Assembly: GCA_035578175.1 (NCBI GenBank)
Contig: JAQMRL010000012.1
Coordinates: forward strand, 17,959,715-18,023,714
Origin: Catonia carolina
Lineage: Eukaryota; Arthropoda; Insecta; Hemiptera; Achilidae
Length of the DNA: 64,000 nucleotides
Reading direction: 5' to 3'
The translations under genes and the position numbers were made by a program. The notes beneath the pieces were generated by a model. The model was not told the DNA's origin, did no database searches, and saw only the letters and a program-made list of their open reading frames with translations. Positions 23,503-33,494 of the stretch are shown here, piece by piece (position 1 is the first letter of the stretch; the number at the start of each line of letters is the position of its first letter).

Positions 23503-23735
23503 TTTTTTTTGTCATCAGTCTCTCGACTGGTTTGATGCAGTTCTCCAAGCTGTTCTATCTTGCGCAAGTCGTTTCATATCTACATACCTGTAACACCCTA
23601 CATCTTTTGTAATTTGCTTTATATATTCTAATCTTTGCCTCCCTCTACAATTTACTCCCTCAATATTACCCTCCATATTGATAGACCAATACCTGGATGT
23701 CTTAGGATATGCCCCACTTTACTAACATATAACGA
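23503..23735 (-). mobile_element. LINE 3' fragment
   Basis: TTTTTTTTGTCATCAGTCTC and GACTGGTTTGATGCAGTTCT, followed by 'AATCTTTGCCTCCCTCTAC' type text. I recognise this as the reverse complement of a 3' end repeated very widely in arthropod genomes; the T run corresponds to a poly(A) tail. Confidence 0.6.
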
Positions 23736-24130
23736 ACAAATTTGATAAAAGTAAAGAAAGGATGACAAGAAAATGAAATTAAAAAGGAGAGTGGTAGGCC
23801 ATTGGTAGGCCTATATGTTCTATGAGATAATGTTCATAATACATGAATGATAAATAACAGTATTACAAGAAAAGAAGAAAGAAAAAACAAAAGAAATAAA
23901 TCACTTTATAGATGATCTCGGGCCCATTGACGTTTCAACCTGCGTTACGGATTCCCTGGTAGTGATGCATCCGATAGTTTGGCGATCGATTAGTTGGGGT
24001 GATCATGCAATATTTTCCGTGAAAAACGCTATAGCTGGACTTAACTACTTCACTTATAAACGGAATTTTAAGGTCATCATGTAGGATTTTGTTATTGACA
24101 TAAAAAAGTGCGCAGATAATTACATGTAGA
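23736..24130. other. no recognised feature
   Basis: AT-rich sequence. Confidence 0.35.
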
Positions 24131-24172
24131 AATTTTGATTAAAAGGCTTGTAATTTTTGTAGGTTACTCAAG

Positions 24173-24420
24173 TTAAGCTATGCCAAAACTTTGTAGCCCA
24201 TAGACCCATATTGGTTTAAAATAAACTTTGTATAGCAATAGTTTAGATTTTAGAGTTAGTGAAGAGCGGCGTCCAACTAGAAAATTAAAATATATTTTTA
24301 ATTTCTCAGGGTAAAAAGTACAACCTAAGGATTTCACATGAGAAAAGAACAGAGTTAAGCCAATAGGCCACAAAGTTCCTAAGGGAAAAAAGGATGAAAA
24401 GTTCACGTAAAATAGTGTGT
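24173..24420 (-). pseudogene. jockey-like LINE reverse-transcriptase C-terminal fragment
   Basis: Minus-strand residues include SLGCTFYPEKL, LVGRRSSLTLKSKLLLYKVY and FKPIWVYGLQSFGIA. The 'R.S.L....KLLLYK...KPIW.YG.Q.WG.A' signature is characteristic of jockey-clade reverse transcriptases just after the palm. The fragment lacks the catalytic FADD box and ends abruptly. Confidence 0.75.
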
Positions 24421-24665
24421 GAATCAAATAAAGCCTTAAGACAAAAAATATTGAAAAACCCAAGTTAATGAGAACCACCAAGTAAACAATAAAATGCAAC
24501 TACAGTCGGATTCAAAATTATATAAACTCGAGTTAATAAGCAAATATTTAAAAATTGGCCAAACGTATTTTAATACGTCAAAAGTACCGCTGATCGATTT
24601 TACGGTATGTGGTATTGATTAAAAATTTTTAATTGTTTTAAACTGACGTATTAGCGTTATAAACG

Positions 24666-25745
24666 AAAAAACTAGTGTGAAACACTCACACAAGTTTCTC
24701 CTGCCAGTGCAAATAATAAACAATATAATATAAAATTAGTAATAAAACACTAGAAATAAACAAAAAAATTAACCTTAAAAAACATGACCTAATTTTAATT
24801 ATGAGTGAATGATGCAAAATGAAAACCAACCATAGTTTAGCTTTATAATATGGAAAATCACTTTTTGACGCTAAACTAGGCTCTGTAGAGAAAATTGCTT
24901 TAAACAAAAGTTGTAGATCTTTTATTCCCTATAAATTTGGTTTTGACACTTTTGTCATAAAATTCATTCTACGGCCAAAATCTTAAAAATCCATTTTTTA
25001 CAGATTTTCATGAAAAACGGAAATCTCTAATTACCGCTAAACTAAGCGTTTTACAAAGAAATGTTTGAAATAAAAGTTGTCGATTTTTAAATTGTCTACA
25101 ACGTTTCATTTATTTAAAGTGTCACATCAACTGCTTTGTCATTAGCGACTACGGTGGATTATGTAACATTAACTGTGGAATTTGACACGTGAAAATTTCC
25201 TGACTCTGGCCGGGAATCGAACCCGGGACCTGCCCGTGGAAGGCCATTGTGCAAATAACTACGCTACGGAGGCGGTCGTCAACATCTTAAATTATATATT
25301 TCTTGCCTTAAAATGCATATTAAGGCCGCAATCTTTAAAAAAAAACATTTTGTTCTACGAAAGCACAGCCTTCCTAAGAATTTCCGCAGATATGGCGCCT
25401 ACCCTATCTTATAGAGCGTAAGAAATGTAGTAAATGAGGTGATTTTAAAAAAATTGCAGTTGTATTGACTGATTTTGATGAAAATTTTCGTGTCGAGTTC
25501 TTTAGTATAGTACCTAACTTAAGTTTCAAGTTTCACTTCGTACGATATGCTGTTCTTGAGATATTTTGTTCATATACACACTCACACACAGACACACAGA
25601 CCAATCGCTAAAAACATATTTTTTTGGGTTCAGGTGGGTTCAGGTTTTTTGGGTACAACGTATATATCCGGTGAAAACTCGATTTCGAAAAATCGACATG
25701 AAAACAATACTAACCTTTCTATTTATTCATATAGTGCATATATTT
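24666..25745 (+). repeat. family H full copy with SINE insert
   Basis: 5' hairpin AGTGTGAAACACTCACAC, both internal units, SINE insert at 25107-25275, then the remaining unit, CGAAAGCACAGCCTTCC, CA microsatellite at 25570, and the 3' hairpin remnant near 25735. Confidence 0.85.
25107..25275 (-). mobile_element. tRNA-Gly-derived SINE
   Basis: Same family as 4643-4824; B box GGGTTCGATTCCCGG, tail with GTCGCTAATGACAAAGCAGT. Inserted in the second internal unit of a family H copy; flanks GTCTACAACGT and GTCAACATCT may be a diverged duplication. Confidence 0.85.
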
Positions 25746-26597
25746 AGTGCTCTTCGGAATGCGTTACTTTGGTAGCCTATAACATGCGAACGGGTGCTTT
25801 GATCGTAACGAAGTTTTGGCACAGCACAGTCTATACCTTTTTTAATGAGTACCTAAAACTTTAATTTGGTTATGCGCTTAATTTTTACTTATTAAATTTT
25901 TTTTAGAGGAGTGTTATCTCGGTATCTAGAAGAACATGAACTATATTATACATCCTTAGAATTTCTATATAGTTATATATAGAATTATGATGTAACAAGA
26001 TTAGTAAAACTACGGGAAGCCGTTCTTTATAGCTTAACGAACTAGAGACTGCAGATGAAGGCGGAGCATAGTGACCTAAATCACAGCACAGAGCCCATTG
26101 ACTTTCGTTATTCGTATCCTGCGTTGTCACGTTGCGGTCCCATTGTGGCTGACAGTCTAACAAAAAGTCAGTTGGATTTCGGTGGAACAGAGTGTGACTA
26201 ACCGAAGGGGCAACCTCACACCCAACCTTGGTTGTTATTGGCTAGATCTCATTTGCAGTCTTTAGTTCGTTGGGGTATAGATATTATTTTTTTTAAGTTT
26301 AAAAATTGATGGGTTGGTGGGGGGGGTGGATATCTCGAGCGGTGTTGCCAAACCTAAACATTACTATCTATATTATAATATAAAGTGTTACACAGACAGG
26401 TATTCTTTAGACGATATTTTGATGAGTAAGTAGTAAGATATCATTGTAATAAAAATTTAGAAAAAATAAATTACATTACAGAAAAAATTTATTCTTGAAA
26501 GGAAAAGTAACTCGTTTTATTTCACAAATAATTTCAAATCTATCGTTCCTTACTTTACAAGGCGAAAAAATTTCAATTAAGCTAGGGTGCACTTATA
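25746..26597. other. mostly unrecognised, with a small MITE
   Basis: Includes the inverted-repeat element at 26036-26271 and a G-rich patch near 26310-26330; otherwise nothing recognised. Confidence 0.35.
26036..26271. mobile_element. candidate MITE with 23-bp inverted ends
   Basis: AACGAACTAGAGACTGCAGA at the left pairs with TCTGCAAATGAGA-type sequence at the right (26249-26271), about two mismatches. No clear target duplication. Confidence 0.5.
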
Positions 26598-27551
26598 TAG
26601 GGTGATTCAAAAAGAGCGCCGGTTTTGATATATCAAATTAAGAGATTTATTTCATTGAAAAACTGAAAATAAATACATCAACAAGTTCATCTTACCTTCC
26701 GATTTCATGTATGAAAAATGATGTCATGCATGTGTCCTCCTCTACTGCACTGGCACGCATCAACTCTGTCCATGAAATTGGATATTACTGCACGACAAGT
26801 TTCGACTTCCATTTGCCCGATAACCCGTCGAATTTCCTCCTTCAAGTCATTGATGTTTCGGGGTTTATTGGCATACACCAATGACTTCAGATGACCCCAA
26901 AGATGAAAGTCACAAGGCGTCAAGTCACACGACCTTGGTGGCCATTGATGGTCGGAATTACGAGAAATGATGCGATCCTGGAACCGCTCACGGAGCAACA
27001 ACATTGTTTCTCGTGCAGCAACTGAATTTTATACGGGTGATATTGGAGATCGTACCGAAAAATTCTCCGTACAGAAGAACATCGTAAACCCAATTGTTGA
27101 GAACGGCGACGTATTGATTTTGCTGGGCTAACAGCCACACTGTCACGAACCAACGCAACGTTCTGCTCAGTTCGGCCAGAACGTAGACGTCCAGAACTTT
27201 TAAGGTCGACTGTTGAACCCGTCTCAAAAAACTTTTTCATGAGCCTGCGAACTGTTGATTCATTCGGTGCTTCATTACGTCCTAGAGTACCGCGAAGTCG
27301 CCTGACAGTAGCCGCATAACTCTCTCCACTCTGGTAAAATGTTTTGACGATTAACACTCGTTGTGCAATAGTAAACTTCTCCATGGTTGGACACAGACTG
27401 CGAGAGTACTACACTGCGAACAAGAGAAACTACAACTGAATCGTCAATCGGAATGTTCTCCGAAATAGAAATGAGGTCTAACAATGTTGCCAACCGATAA
27501 ACAAAAATTTACCAGCCATTTAAAAACCGGCGCTCTTTTTGAATCATCCGT
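26598..27551 (-). mobile_element. Tc1/mariner element with internal deletion
   Basis: Inverted ends GGGTGATTCAAAAAGAGCGC (left) and GCGCTCTTTTTGAATCATCC (right), flanked by TA (26596-97, 27552-53). About 950 bp against roughly 1.3 kb for a complete relative. Confidence 0.9.
26705..27384 (-). pseudogene. Tc1/mariner transposase, middle deleted
   Basis: N-terminal part (ATG at 27384): FTIAQRVLIVKTFYQSGESY and STVRRLMKKFFETGST form the first helix-turn-helix, then a GRLRSGRT linker, then SIRRRSQQLGLRCSSVRRIF as the second DNA-binding helix pair. The C-terminal part (27004-26705) resumes in another frame with RERFQDRIISRNSDHQWPPR, SCDLTPCDFHLWGHLKSLVY and GHMHDIIF at the end. PCD is the third catalytic Asp. 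The region that should hold the first two aspartates is missing, and the join is out of frame, so the protein cannot be active. Closely related to the element at 37435-38738. Confidence 0.9.
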
Positions 27552-27867
27552 TATATATATATATATTTTAAACGAAAACTGATGTAGCAAGGTATAAAAC
27601 CTTACACTGTTTAACTAGTTACATTTTCCTATTTTCGTAACAATTGTTTTTGTTTTACATTAAAATACTGTCAGAATGCAGTAATATTCTAAAACAGATA
27701 AACAAATGTTAACTTTCAAACGCATAAGGAAAATCAATTTTGATACAGATTCTTAAAGCTTTTAAAGGAATTTTAAATACTTTGTACTTTCTTCCAATAG
27801 TTATTTACGGCTGGTATAATTTCATTAATCGATCAAGTATTCTCAGTAGATTGTTTCTTTAAAATAA

Positions 27868-27920
27868 CAACCCGCGCGCGCAAACACACACACACTCACA
27901 CAAACATACGCGCACGTTTT
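27868..27920. repeat. CA-rich microsatellite
   Basis: CGCGCGCAAACACACACACACTCACAC; no family H lead-in, so possibly independent. Confidence 0.7.
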
Positions 27921-28263
27921 TTCTCTAAATAAATGCGGGGTTTTCTTTACACATGATTATCCATAGAAAAACGCTTAAAGCATCGTTCTTCATTTGTTTT
28001 TTTCTTTAAAATGTGTTTTTCTAACCCATCATTACACCTGAGTAAACATGTTAGGGTTCAGCGAGTTTTAACTTACTCTTTCAACATGTATAAAATGTTG
28101 CTATCTTTTTAAGTTTACTTCAAATAAATAATTTCAGATATTTGTAAAATTTTTTAAATAAAGGCGGTTTTATTTGAGAAATTATCACTTCTGAAAAGTT
28201 TAAGGGTATAAATTACTTCTAGAAGATCAGCCGTTTTATTTACTTTTTAATTTTTTGTTTCAG
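27921..28263. other. intron end before orcokinin exon
   Basis: T-rich; pyrimidine tract and TTTCAG acceptor at 28244-28263. Confidence 0.6.
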
Positions 28264-28540
28264 TTGGGGAAATTATGGAGGTCAAAAACGAAACATGGAT
28301 GAAATGGATCGATCTGGATTCAGCAGTTTCATTAAAAAGAAGAACTTCGATGAAATTGACCGATCTGGTTTCGATGGATTTGTGAAAAGAAATTTTGATG
28401 AAATGGACAGAGCCGGTTTCGGAAGTTTTGTTAAACGTGATTTAACATACCAACAAAATCCTCATTTATCTTCACCATCTTCACAGTCCTCATCTTCCTC
28501 AGGAGTTTCATCTTCTGGACCTAACCCAAATCATAAATAA
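28264..28540 (+). CDS. orcokinin precursor, terminal coding exon
   Basis: Last coding exon, after a T-rich tract ending TTTCAG. It completes [13 protein letters not shown] followed by KR (split by the intron), then gives three orcokinin-like 14-mers in a row: [14 protein letters not shown] (followed by KKK), [14 protein letters not shown] (KR) and [14 protein letters not shown] (KR). The middle one carries the [10 protein letters not shown] core of classical arthropod orcokinins; the flanking two have Met or Ala substitutions. A Ser/Pro/Gln-rich tail follows, ending PNPNHK and TAA at 28538-28540. Orcokinins act as neurohormones or gut peptides; in insects they are linked to ecdysteroid and circadian control (general knowledge). 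An ATG at 28295 lies inside the exon and is not the true start. Splice phase matches exon 367-502 exactly. Confidence 0.93.
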
Positions 28541-29189
28541 AAAAACAACCCATTATTTTTATTGTTTATAATCTTTGTTGTAAAATTTTAAAAAAAATTA
28601 TTATAACCACATTTCAAATTTTACCTTATCACAATGAAAAAAAAATCACTTAACATCCCTTATATGTACCTATATCCCGACCCTTTTATCGAATATATTT
28701 TTATGGAATTTTCGAAGTTATACTGGAAGATAAGGGAAGAGATGGCCTGTGGTCTGAATATGAGTACTTTTACAATTTTTTAAACAAAAGATATTTAGAT
28801 GAAATATATATCAACTTCAGATGACTTTACAATGGTAACTAATATACAGGTGATTCAAAATAGAAGACAGTCTCTTGGGAACTGATGGCATAGTTACGAA
28901 TGGTGAAAGATTTCACCCGGAATTCAGTTACTCCGGACAAAAAAGAACACACTAAAAATTTTGAGAATTTAATTACACACAAACTTTTTAATTTTAACTC
29001 GACAAACTGAATAAAACAGATCTCGGAACTATCTGTATCTCACAAAGTTTTAAGATATCTGATATAAACACAGAAATAAGGATCGAAAATAACATTGTTG
29101 TATATTTAACGTAAAGTAACTTTTACAAATACTACTACAAGTTTTTTTTACTTCAACGCGTAGGAAATTAAATTTTGAGAAAATTTGTG

Positions 29190-29515
29190 TTTGTGTATTT
29201 TTTATATTCTTAATGTACGTACGTTGCAATTTGTTCAATTTAAGATCAATAAGCAATTACATGACCCAATGAGATGAAGATATGTATGACGAACATATGA
29301 GGTGTAGTCTTGTACAGATTCAGGTCGACCATTCCTAACAGAGTATATTTAATTAAACCCCAACCATCAAAAAACACCGGTAACCACTGTCTAGTATTTA
29401 AATCCGTATAAAAGTACATTTACTAGGATTTAAACCAGGAACGTTCGTCTCCAAAAATTAGCTGTTAAGCAGTTGACTCCAGTGACGATTTTGCTCCTAG
29501 ACCAACCTGTTAGGT
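29190..29515 (-). mobile_element. SINE family D copy
   Basis: Minus-strand tRNA-like head with an A-box-like stretch, AACAGCTAATTTTTGGAGACG type text and a B-box-like GGTTTAAATCCTAG, followed by the shared body (ACCACTGTCTAGT, GGTCGACC) and tail TTGAACAAATTGCAA. Same family as 29650-29990 and 47630-48000. Confidence 0.6.
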
Positions 29516-29649
29516 TACTTAAAAAATAAATACAAGATTTTGGAATTCGATTTTATAAATTAACACCAGACTAAATTGGTACAAAAAGAATGTTTTTCAA
29601 CAGAAGGTTTTATTATAAAATTCAAATTCTATTTTTTATTATTATCATT

Positions 29650-29990
29650 AAAACAATGTATTGTTTTAGTGGTAAAGTTGTCACCCCATGTCAGCTGTTT
29701 AACACCTGACTTTCGAAGCCGAAGGTGCTCCATGGTTCAAATCGTAGTGAAGGTTTGAGTAATAGACAGTGGTTAACGATGTACTTTGATTAACTTTGGT
29801 TGGAATTCAATTAACTCTCTCAGGAATGGTCGGCCAGAGTCTGTACAATAGTACACCTCATTTAACACGTCATGCATATCATCCACATATCATTTGATCA
29901 TGGGGTTGCGTGTTGTTCTTAAATGTAACAGATTGCAATGTACACTTGTTAGGGATTATAAAATTATTATATTATTATTATTATTGCGGC
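29650..29990 (+). mobile_element. SINE family D copy, opposite orientation
   Basis: TTTTAGTGGTAAAGTTGTCA (A-box-like), CATGGTTCAAATCGTAGTGA (B-box-like), body with GACAGTGGTTAACGATGTAC and AATGGTCGGCCAGAGTCTG, then TTAGGGATTATAAAATTATT and a (TTA)n tail. Confidence 0.65.
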
Positions 29991-30138
29991 TGTTCTACAA
30001 CGCTAGAACATTTACCGGAACCAAAAAAAGCGGTTTTTTTTTTTTTTTTTTTTTGTTGAACACGTCCATTCTTCGCAGTTTATTCTTGAGTACCAAAAAA
30101 ATTGTCTCTTCAATTTTGTCAATCTACTTCAAAATCCC

Positions 30139-30380
30139 TTAATTCCTAAATCGATCTACCACAGTCAATTGACAAATTCTTCTCCAGAAACTCATTTCCG
30201 TAGCTGTTATTCTGCTATTGAATCTTAGTTGGAGAATCCAAACCTCTGAGCCATAAGTTGAGAAGCTTTCAACAAAAAAACACAAGATTCTTTTCTTAGT
30301 GCCACAATATATGTGATCACTCCACAAAACAGGATGCAACATTCTGCTGATAAGTCAACATTTTCTAAAATTTATCATTC
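30139..30380 (-). pseudogene. LINE reverse-transcriptase C-terminal scrap
   Basis: Minus-strand frame includes STYGSEVWILQLRFNSR and ITATEMSFWRRICQLTVVD, the 'YGSE.W.L......A.EM.FWRR....D' pattern that follows the palm in many LINEs. Ends with RFRN and a stop. Confidence 0.7.
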
Positions 30381-30699
30381 AATCAGATGTACCATCTGAT
30401 GTTTAAATAATATAAACACATTTACACCCGTACACCAATTCAACAAACCTTCTTGTCAGTTTGTATATTGTTTCCTAACTTTCAAACCACCAAATATTTA
30501 CTTTTCTTAATAACCAGTCCCAACTCATCGTAATTTTTCTGAATTAAATTTTTTTAATTTAAAAAAATTAATGTAATTTAAAAAAAGTTATTTTACGTTA
30601 ATCCTAAAAAACTGTTATTTTCGATCCATAATTCCTGGGTTTTATATCAGATATCGTAAAAACTATAATATATATTCTTCGTCACTTCATGGATTAGCC

Positions 30700-31065
30700 A
30701 GCCCGGCTTGTTCGATAAACCATCTTCTTCTTCGGCGTTCTACACTCTTCTTACAGGTGGGTTTGTACTCGTAAGCTGAACGGGGCAAGCTGTTCTCCCT
30801 CATCCGTTCCAAATAGGTGCACCAGTACCTCTTGTGAGTTTTAATTCTCTCATCTAGGATAGTAATCCTGATTTTCTCAAGTATAAACGCATTCCTTAGC
30901 CTATATTCCAGGTGCAGCCCTTCACTGCTCTTCGATTAAAAATGCTGACTTGATTTCCGCCCCCTGCAACTAATTTCGTTCCCGCTTCGAAAGTTCCCAC
31001 TCCTCAACTCCATATAGTACCACAAGTATCGCCATAGTTTTATCCATGTTTAACGTGTTTTTCCC
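30700..31065 (-). pseudogene. second LINE C-terminal scrap
   Basis: Minus strand reads KTMAILVVLYGVEEWELSKR and then a decayed 'AAEIK...' stretch with several stops; same signature class as 30139-30380 but a different, more decayed copy. Confidence 0.5.
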
Positions 31066-31294
31066 CAGTACTGGCACTTATAATTAGGGACCTAATATCA
31101 TTCTGGAACTATTTTATTAAAAATTTTAATATGATCTCATTTCACAGAGGTAACTGAATCACTTCCAATCTAAATCTTTCGTTAGGAGTAACTCAAAAAT
31201 GAAAATCTTTAGATCATATATTTACATTAACACTTCATATTTTTAACTCCAAAATCAGCTCCCGAGGGCATGTTTTCAACTTTGAATCACTCTG

Positions 31295-31895
31295 TATATT
31301 GATATATTTTATAATGGTATTTTTTTTAAAGTTTGTTGCTTTTAATTTTTCAATTTAAAAAACATAATTAAATTTTGACTATAGATATTTTTGTAAACAA
31401 ATCAGTTTTTTTATTTTTGAGAAATAATTTTTATCAATATATAAAAAAATTATTAAAAATTTTACTCTAAGAAAAATGATGGTGTTATGATAATATTATG
31501 GACTGAAATATTTTTTTTAATTATTTTTAGAAATTAAATCCAATTTTTTAAAATTTAAATTTATTATCATAATATTATAGTAATTTATATAAATGTGTAT
31601 ATGTGTAGCTATATAAATAAAAATTAATATTTAAAAATTTTCAAATTTTTAAATATAATTTTTTAATTTATTTAAATTTCTGGTAAATTAAAATTGTTGT
31701 ACCTTCATTCCACAGAATTTCACTTCAATTATGTACCTACTTATAATAAAACAATTAGTGCAGATTTAACAAAACAATTTGTGTATCTTTAATGCAAATA
31801 ATTATGTAGTTCTTCAATTAATATAAAAAATATATAATTTAAATGTCGCATAAAATGTTAATAAATTTTATTTCATTATTTTATTACAATTTTCA
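31295..31895. other. no recognised feature
   Basis: One of the most AT-rich parts of the window. Confidence 0.4.
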
Positions 31896-31899
31896 GTAA

Positions 31900-32110
31900 A
31901 TTATTCCATGAAAAACCTATTTTTTGTGCATAAAAATAACATTGGGAAAGAGAATCTGATACAACAGTATTTATGAAGGAAAATGATGAGAAGGAGGGAA
32001 TTGCTAATATCATGAATGATGGAGATGAGCTAACGGTTGATGAATTAGAGGAAGTTTTAAAGCACATGCTAACAAAAAAGTACCGGGACTAGATGGTCTA
32101 TATATAGAGT
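31900..32110 (+). pseudogene. LINE fragment before reverse-transcriptase core
   Basis: Plus strand reads ELTVDELEEVLKHMLTKK and then PGLDGLYIE after a frame change; 'L..AL..MKN.KAPG.DGI..E' is the start of many LINE reverse-transcriptase domains. Truncated on both sides. Confidence 0.6.
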
Positions 32111-33059
32111 ACTCGCCACTCCAGCGGCGCTTCGTGCCGCTTACATGTCTCGACCTCAGAGGGGTAGGTGAATCAGAATTCATAAGTGGATCAGAACCAT
32201 TTGCCACAAGGTGAAGTTTGGCCACCAAAGGGGTTGGGTGGATCACAATATTTTGAAATTTGAAAATATAAAAGTTTAAAGATGAAGTTTGAAGTTTCAA
32301 AATTTAAAATTTGAAGGTTTTAAAGTTTTAGGTTAATGTTTATAAAGTTTCAAAATTTCAACATAGAATGTTGAGGTTTGAATGTTTTGCGAGGTTTTTC
32401 GTTTTCTCTTGCGACTTGAAAATTTTCCGGTTTCCAAATTGTTATGTAATTTTCTTCGCTAAAACCACGCCGTTAAAGGATTATTTGTATTCCGAAAATT
32501 TTTGTTGGGGTAGCAATCACCATAGAACCCCGATTTAAAATTTAATACATTCTCCGTGACTCTATGGGTAAGCCTATGTGAACCGTTTTATCAATAAACA
32601 TTTACGAAGAGACCGTTGCCAAGGTGTAAAGAAAGAAAAACATGAAAACGGCAAACCCTAAAAGCCGAAATGCTAGTGTTTTGAGTTTTCTCAGCGAACA
32701 GGTAGGTTAAGGCAACTTTAGTCTCATGGCCTTGAAGTACTTTGGGGGAGGCACAAAAATATTTTAAGTTTGGAGGTGTATACTACAAGAGGTATCATGT
32801 AACCTTGATTAGTTAGATGGCCTGACAGTTTTCATAGCAACGCGTTCATTTTTGGAGTGGGGGTAGCCAGCCAGACACTTCCGCAAGTCGAGCCGTCAAC
32901 GAGATGAAAGAATGTAGTTTCTCAAAACATTGTCTGCAAACAAAACACATGTAAACTAGGCCTATGTACAACTTTATCGTTTTAGTGTATTGTCTACATC
33001 TTTTTGGTGGCAATTTTTTAAATTTTCATCAATAATTTTCCTTTGCCCGTCTGTCCGTC
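32111..33059. other. no recognised gene
   Basis: About 32245-32400 is low-complexity (repeated AAGTTTGAA/AAATTTCAA motifs). Otherwise nothing recognised. Confidence 0.35.
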
Positions 33060-33490
33060 CGTCAGACCCAGATATCAGAATCTACAAAAGATAGCAACAA
33101 ATGGTTTTCGGATTCGTAATCTACACATAAAGGTAGCGGGCCGAAATTGGATTTGAAGTTCCGGTTTCGACCGGAATGAGCCTAAAACCTGAAGTCAAGA
33201 AATCAGTCAGAAACTACAAGAACAACAAACGGTTTTCGGATTGGTAATCTACACAAAAATTTAGTGGTCCTGAATTGGGTTAGAAGTTCTGGTTTTGATT
33301 GGAAGTGGCCTAAAACCGGTAGTCAAGAAATCAAAGCCAAAATTTGGAAACAGAAATAGTGTCATTTAGTTCCTTTTAAAGAGTAGATACAGAAATTATA
33401 AGGTTTTAAGTTTCAGTTTCGACCGGAAGTGGCCGAAAACAGGAAGTCAAGAAATCAAATTCGGAATTTAGAAACAAAAAATAGTGTCAT
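33060..33490. repeat. ~120-140 bp tandem repeat
   Basis: Three or so diverged units sharing GGTTTTCGGATTNGTAATCT, TCCGGTTTCGACCGGAA and GTCAAGAAATCA. The unit's trailing segment ATAGTGTCATTTAGTTCCTT also occurs around the insertion point of the next element. Confidence 0.65.
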
Positions 33491-33494
33491 TAGG

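Larger units (their letters stand above)
503..28263 (+). other. 27.8-kb orcokinin intron
   Basis: Bounded by GTAAGT at 503-508 and TTTCAG ending at 28263. It is packed with transposable elements in both orientations, listed separately. An alternative (orcokinin B type) exon could in principle lie here; I did not recognise one. Confidence 0.75.
28847..31294. mobile_element. 2.4-kb inverted-repeat DNA element, heavily invaded
   Basis: Left CAGGTGATTCAAAATAGAAG, with CTTGGGAACTGATGGCAT further in; complement of the right end CAGAGTGATTCAAAGTTGAA, with CTCGGGAGCTGATTTTGG. Flanked by TA (28845-46, 31295-96). Similarity continues imperfectly inward (GTTACTCC..., ATTCAGTTAC...). The interior holds two opposed SINEs and LINE scraps. 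Confidence 0.6.

Noticed and set aside
23381..23593. 70-codon plus frame
   Set aside because: Runs into the antisense of a common arthropod LINE 3' end.
28536..28541. AATAAA overlapping the orcokinin stop codon as poly(A) signal
   Set aside because: It would place cleavage with almost no 3' untranslated region; it is more likely a chance match of the His-Lys-stop codons. The real signal was not identified.
33060..33490. CRISPR-like array
   Set aside because: Repeat units are over 100 bp, diverged and without unique spacers; the genome is eukaryotic.
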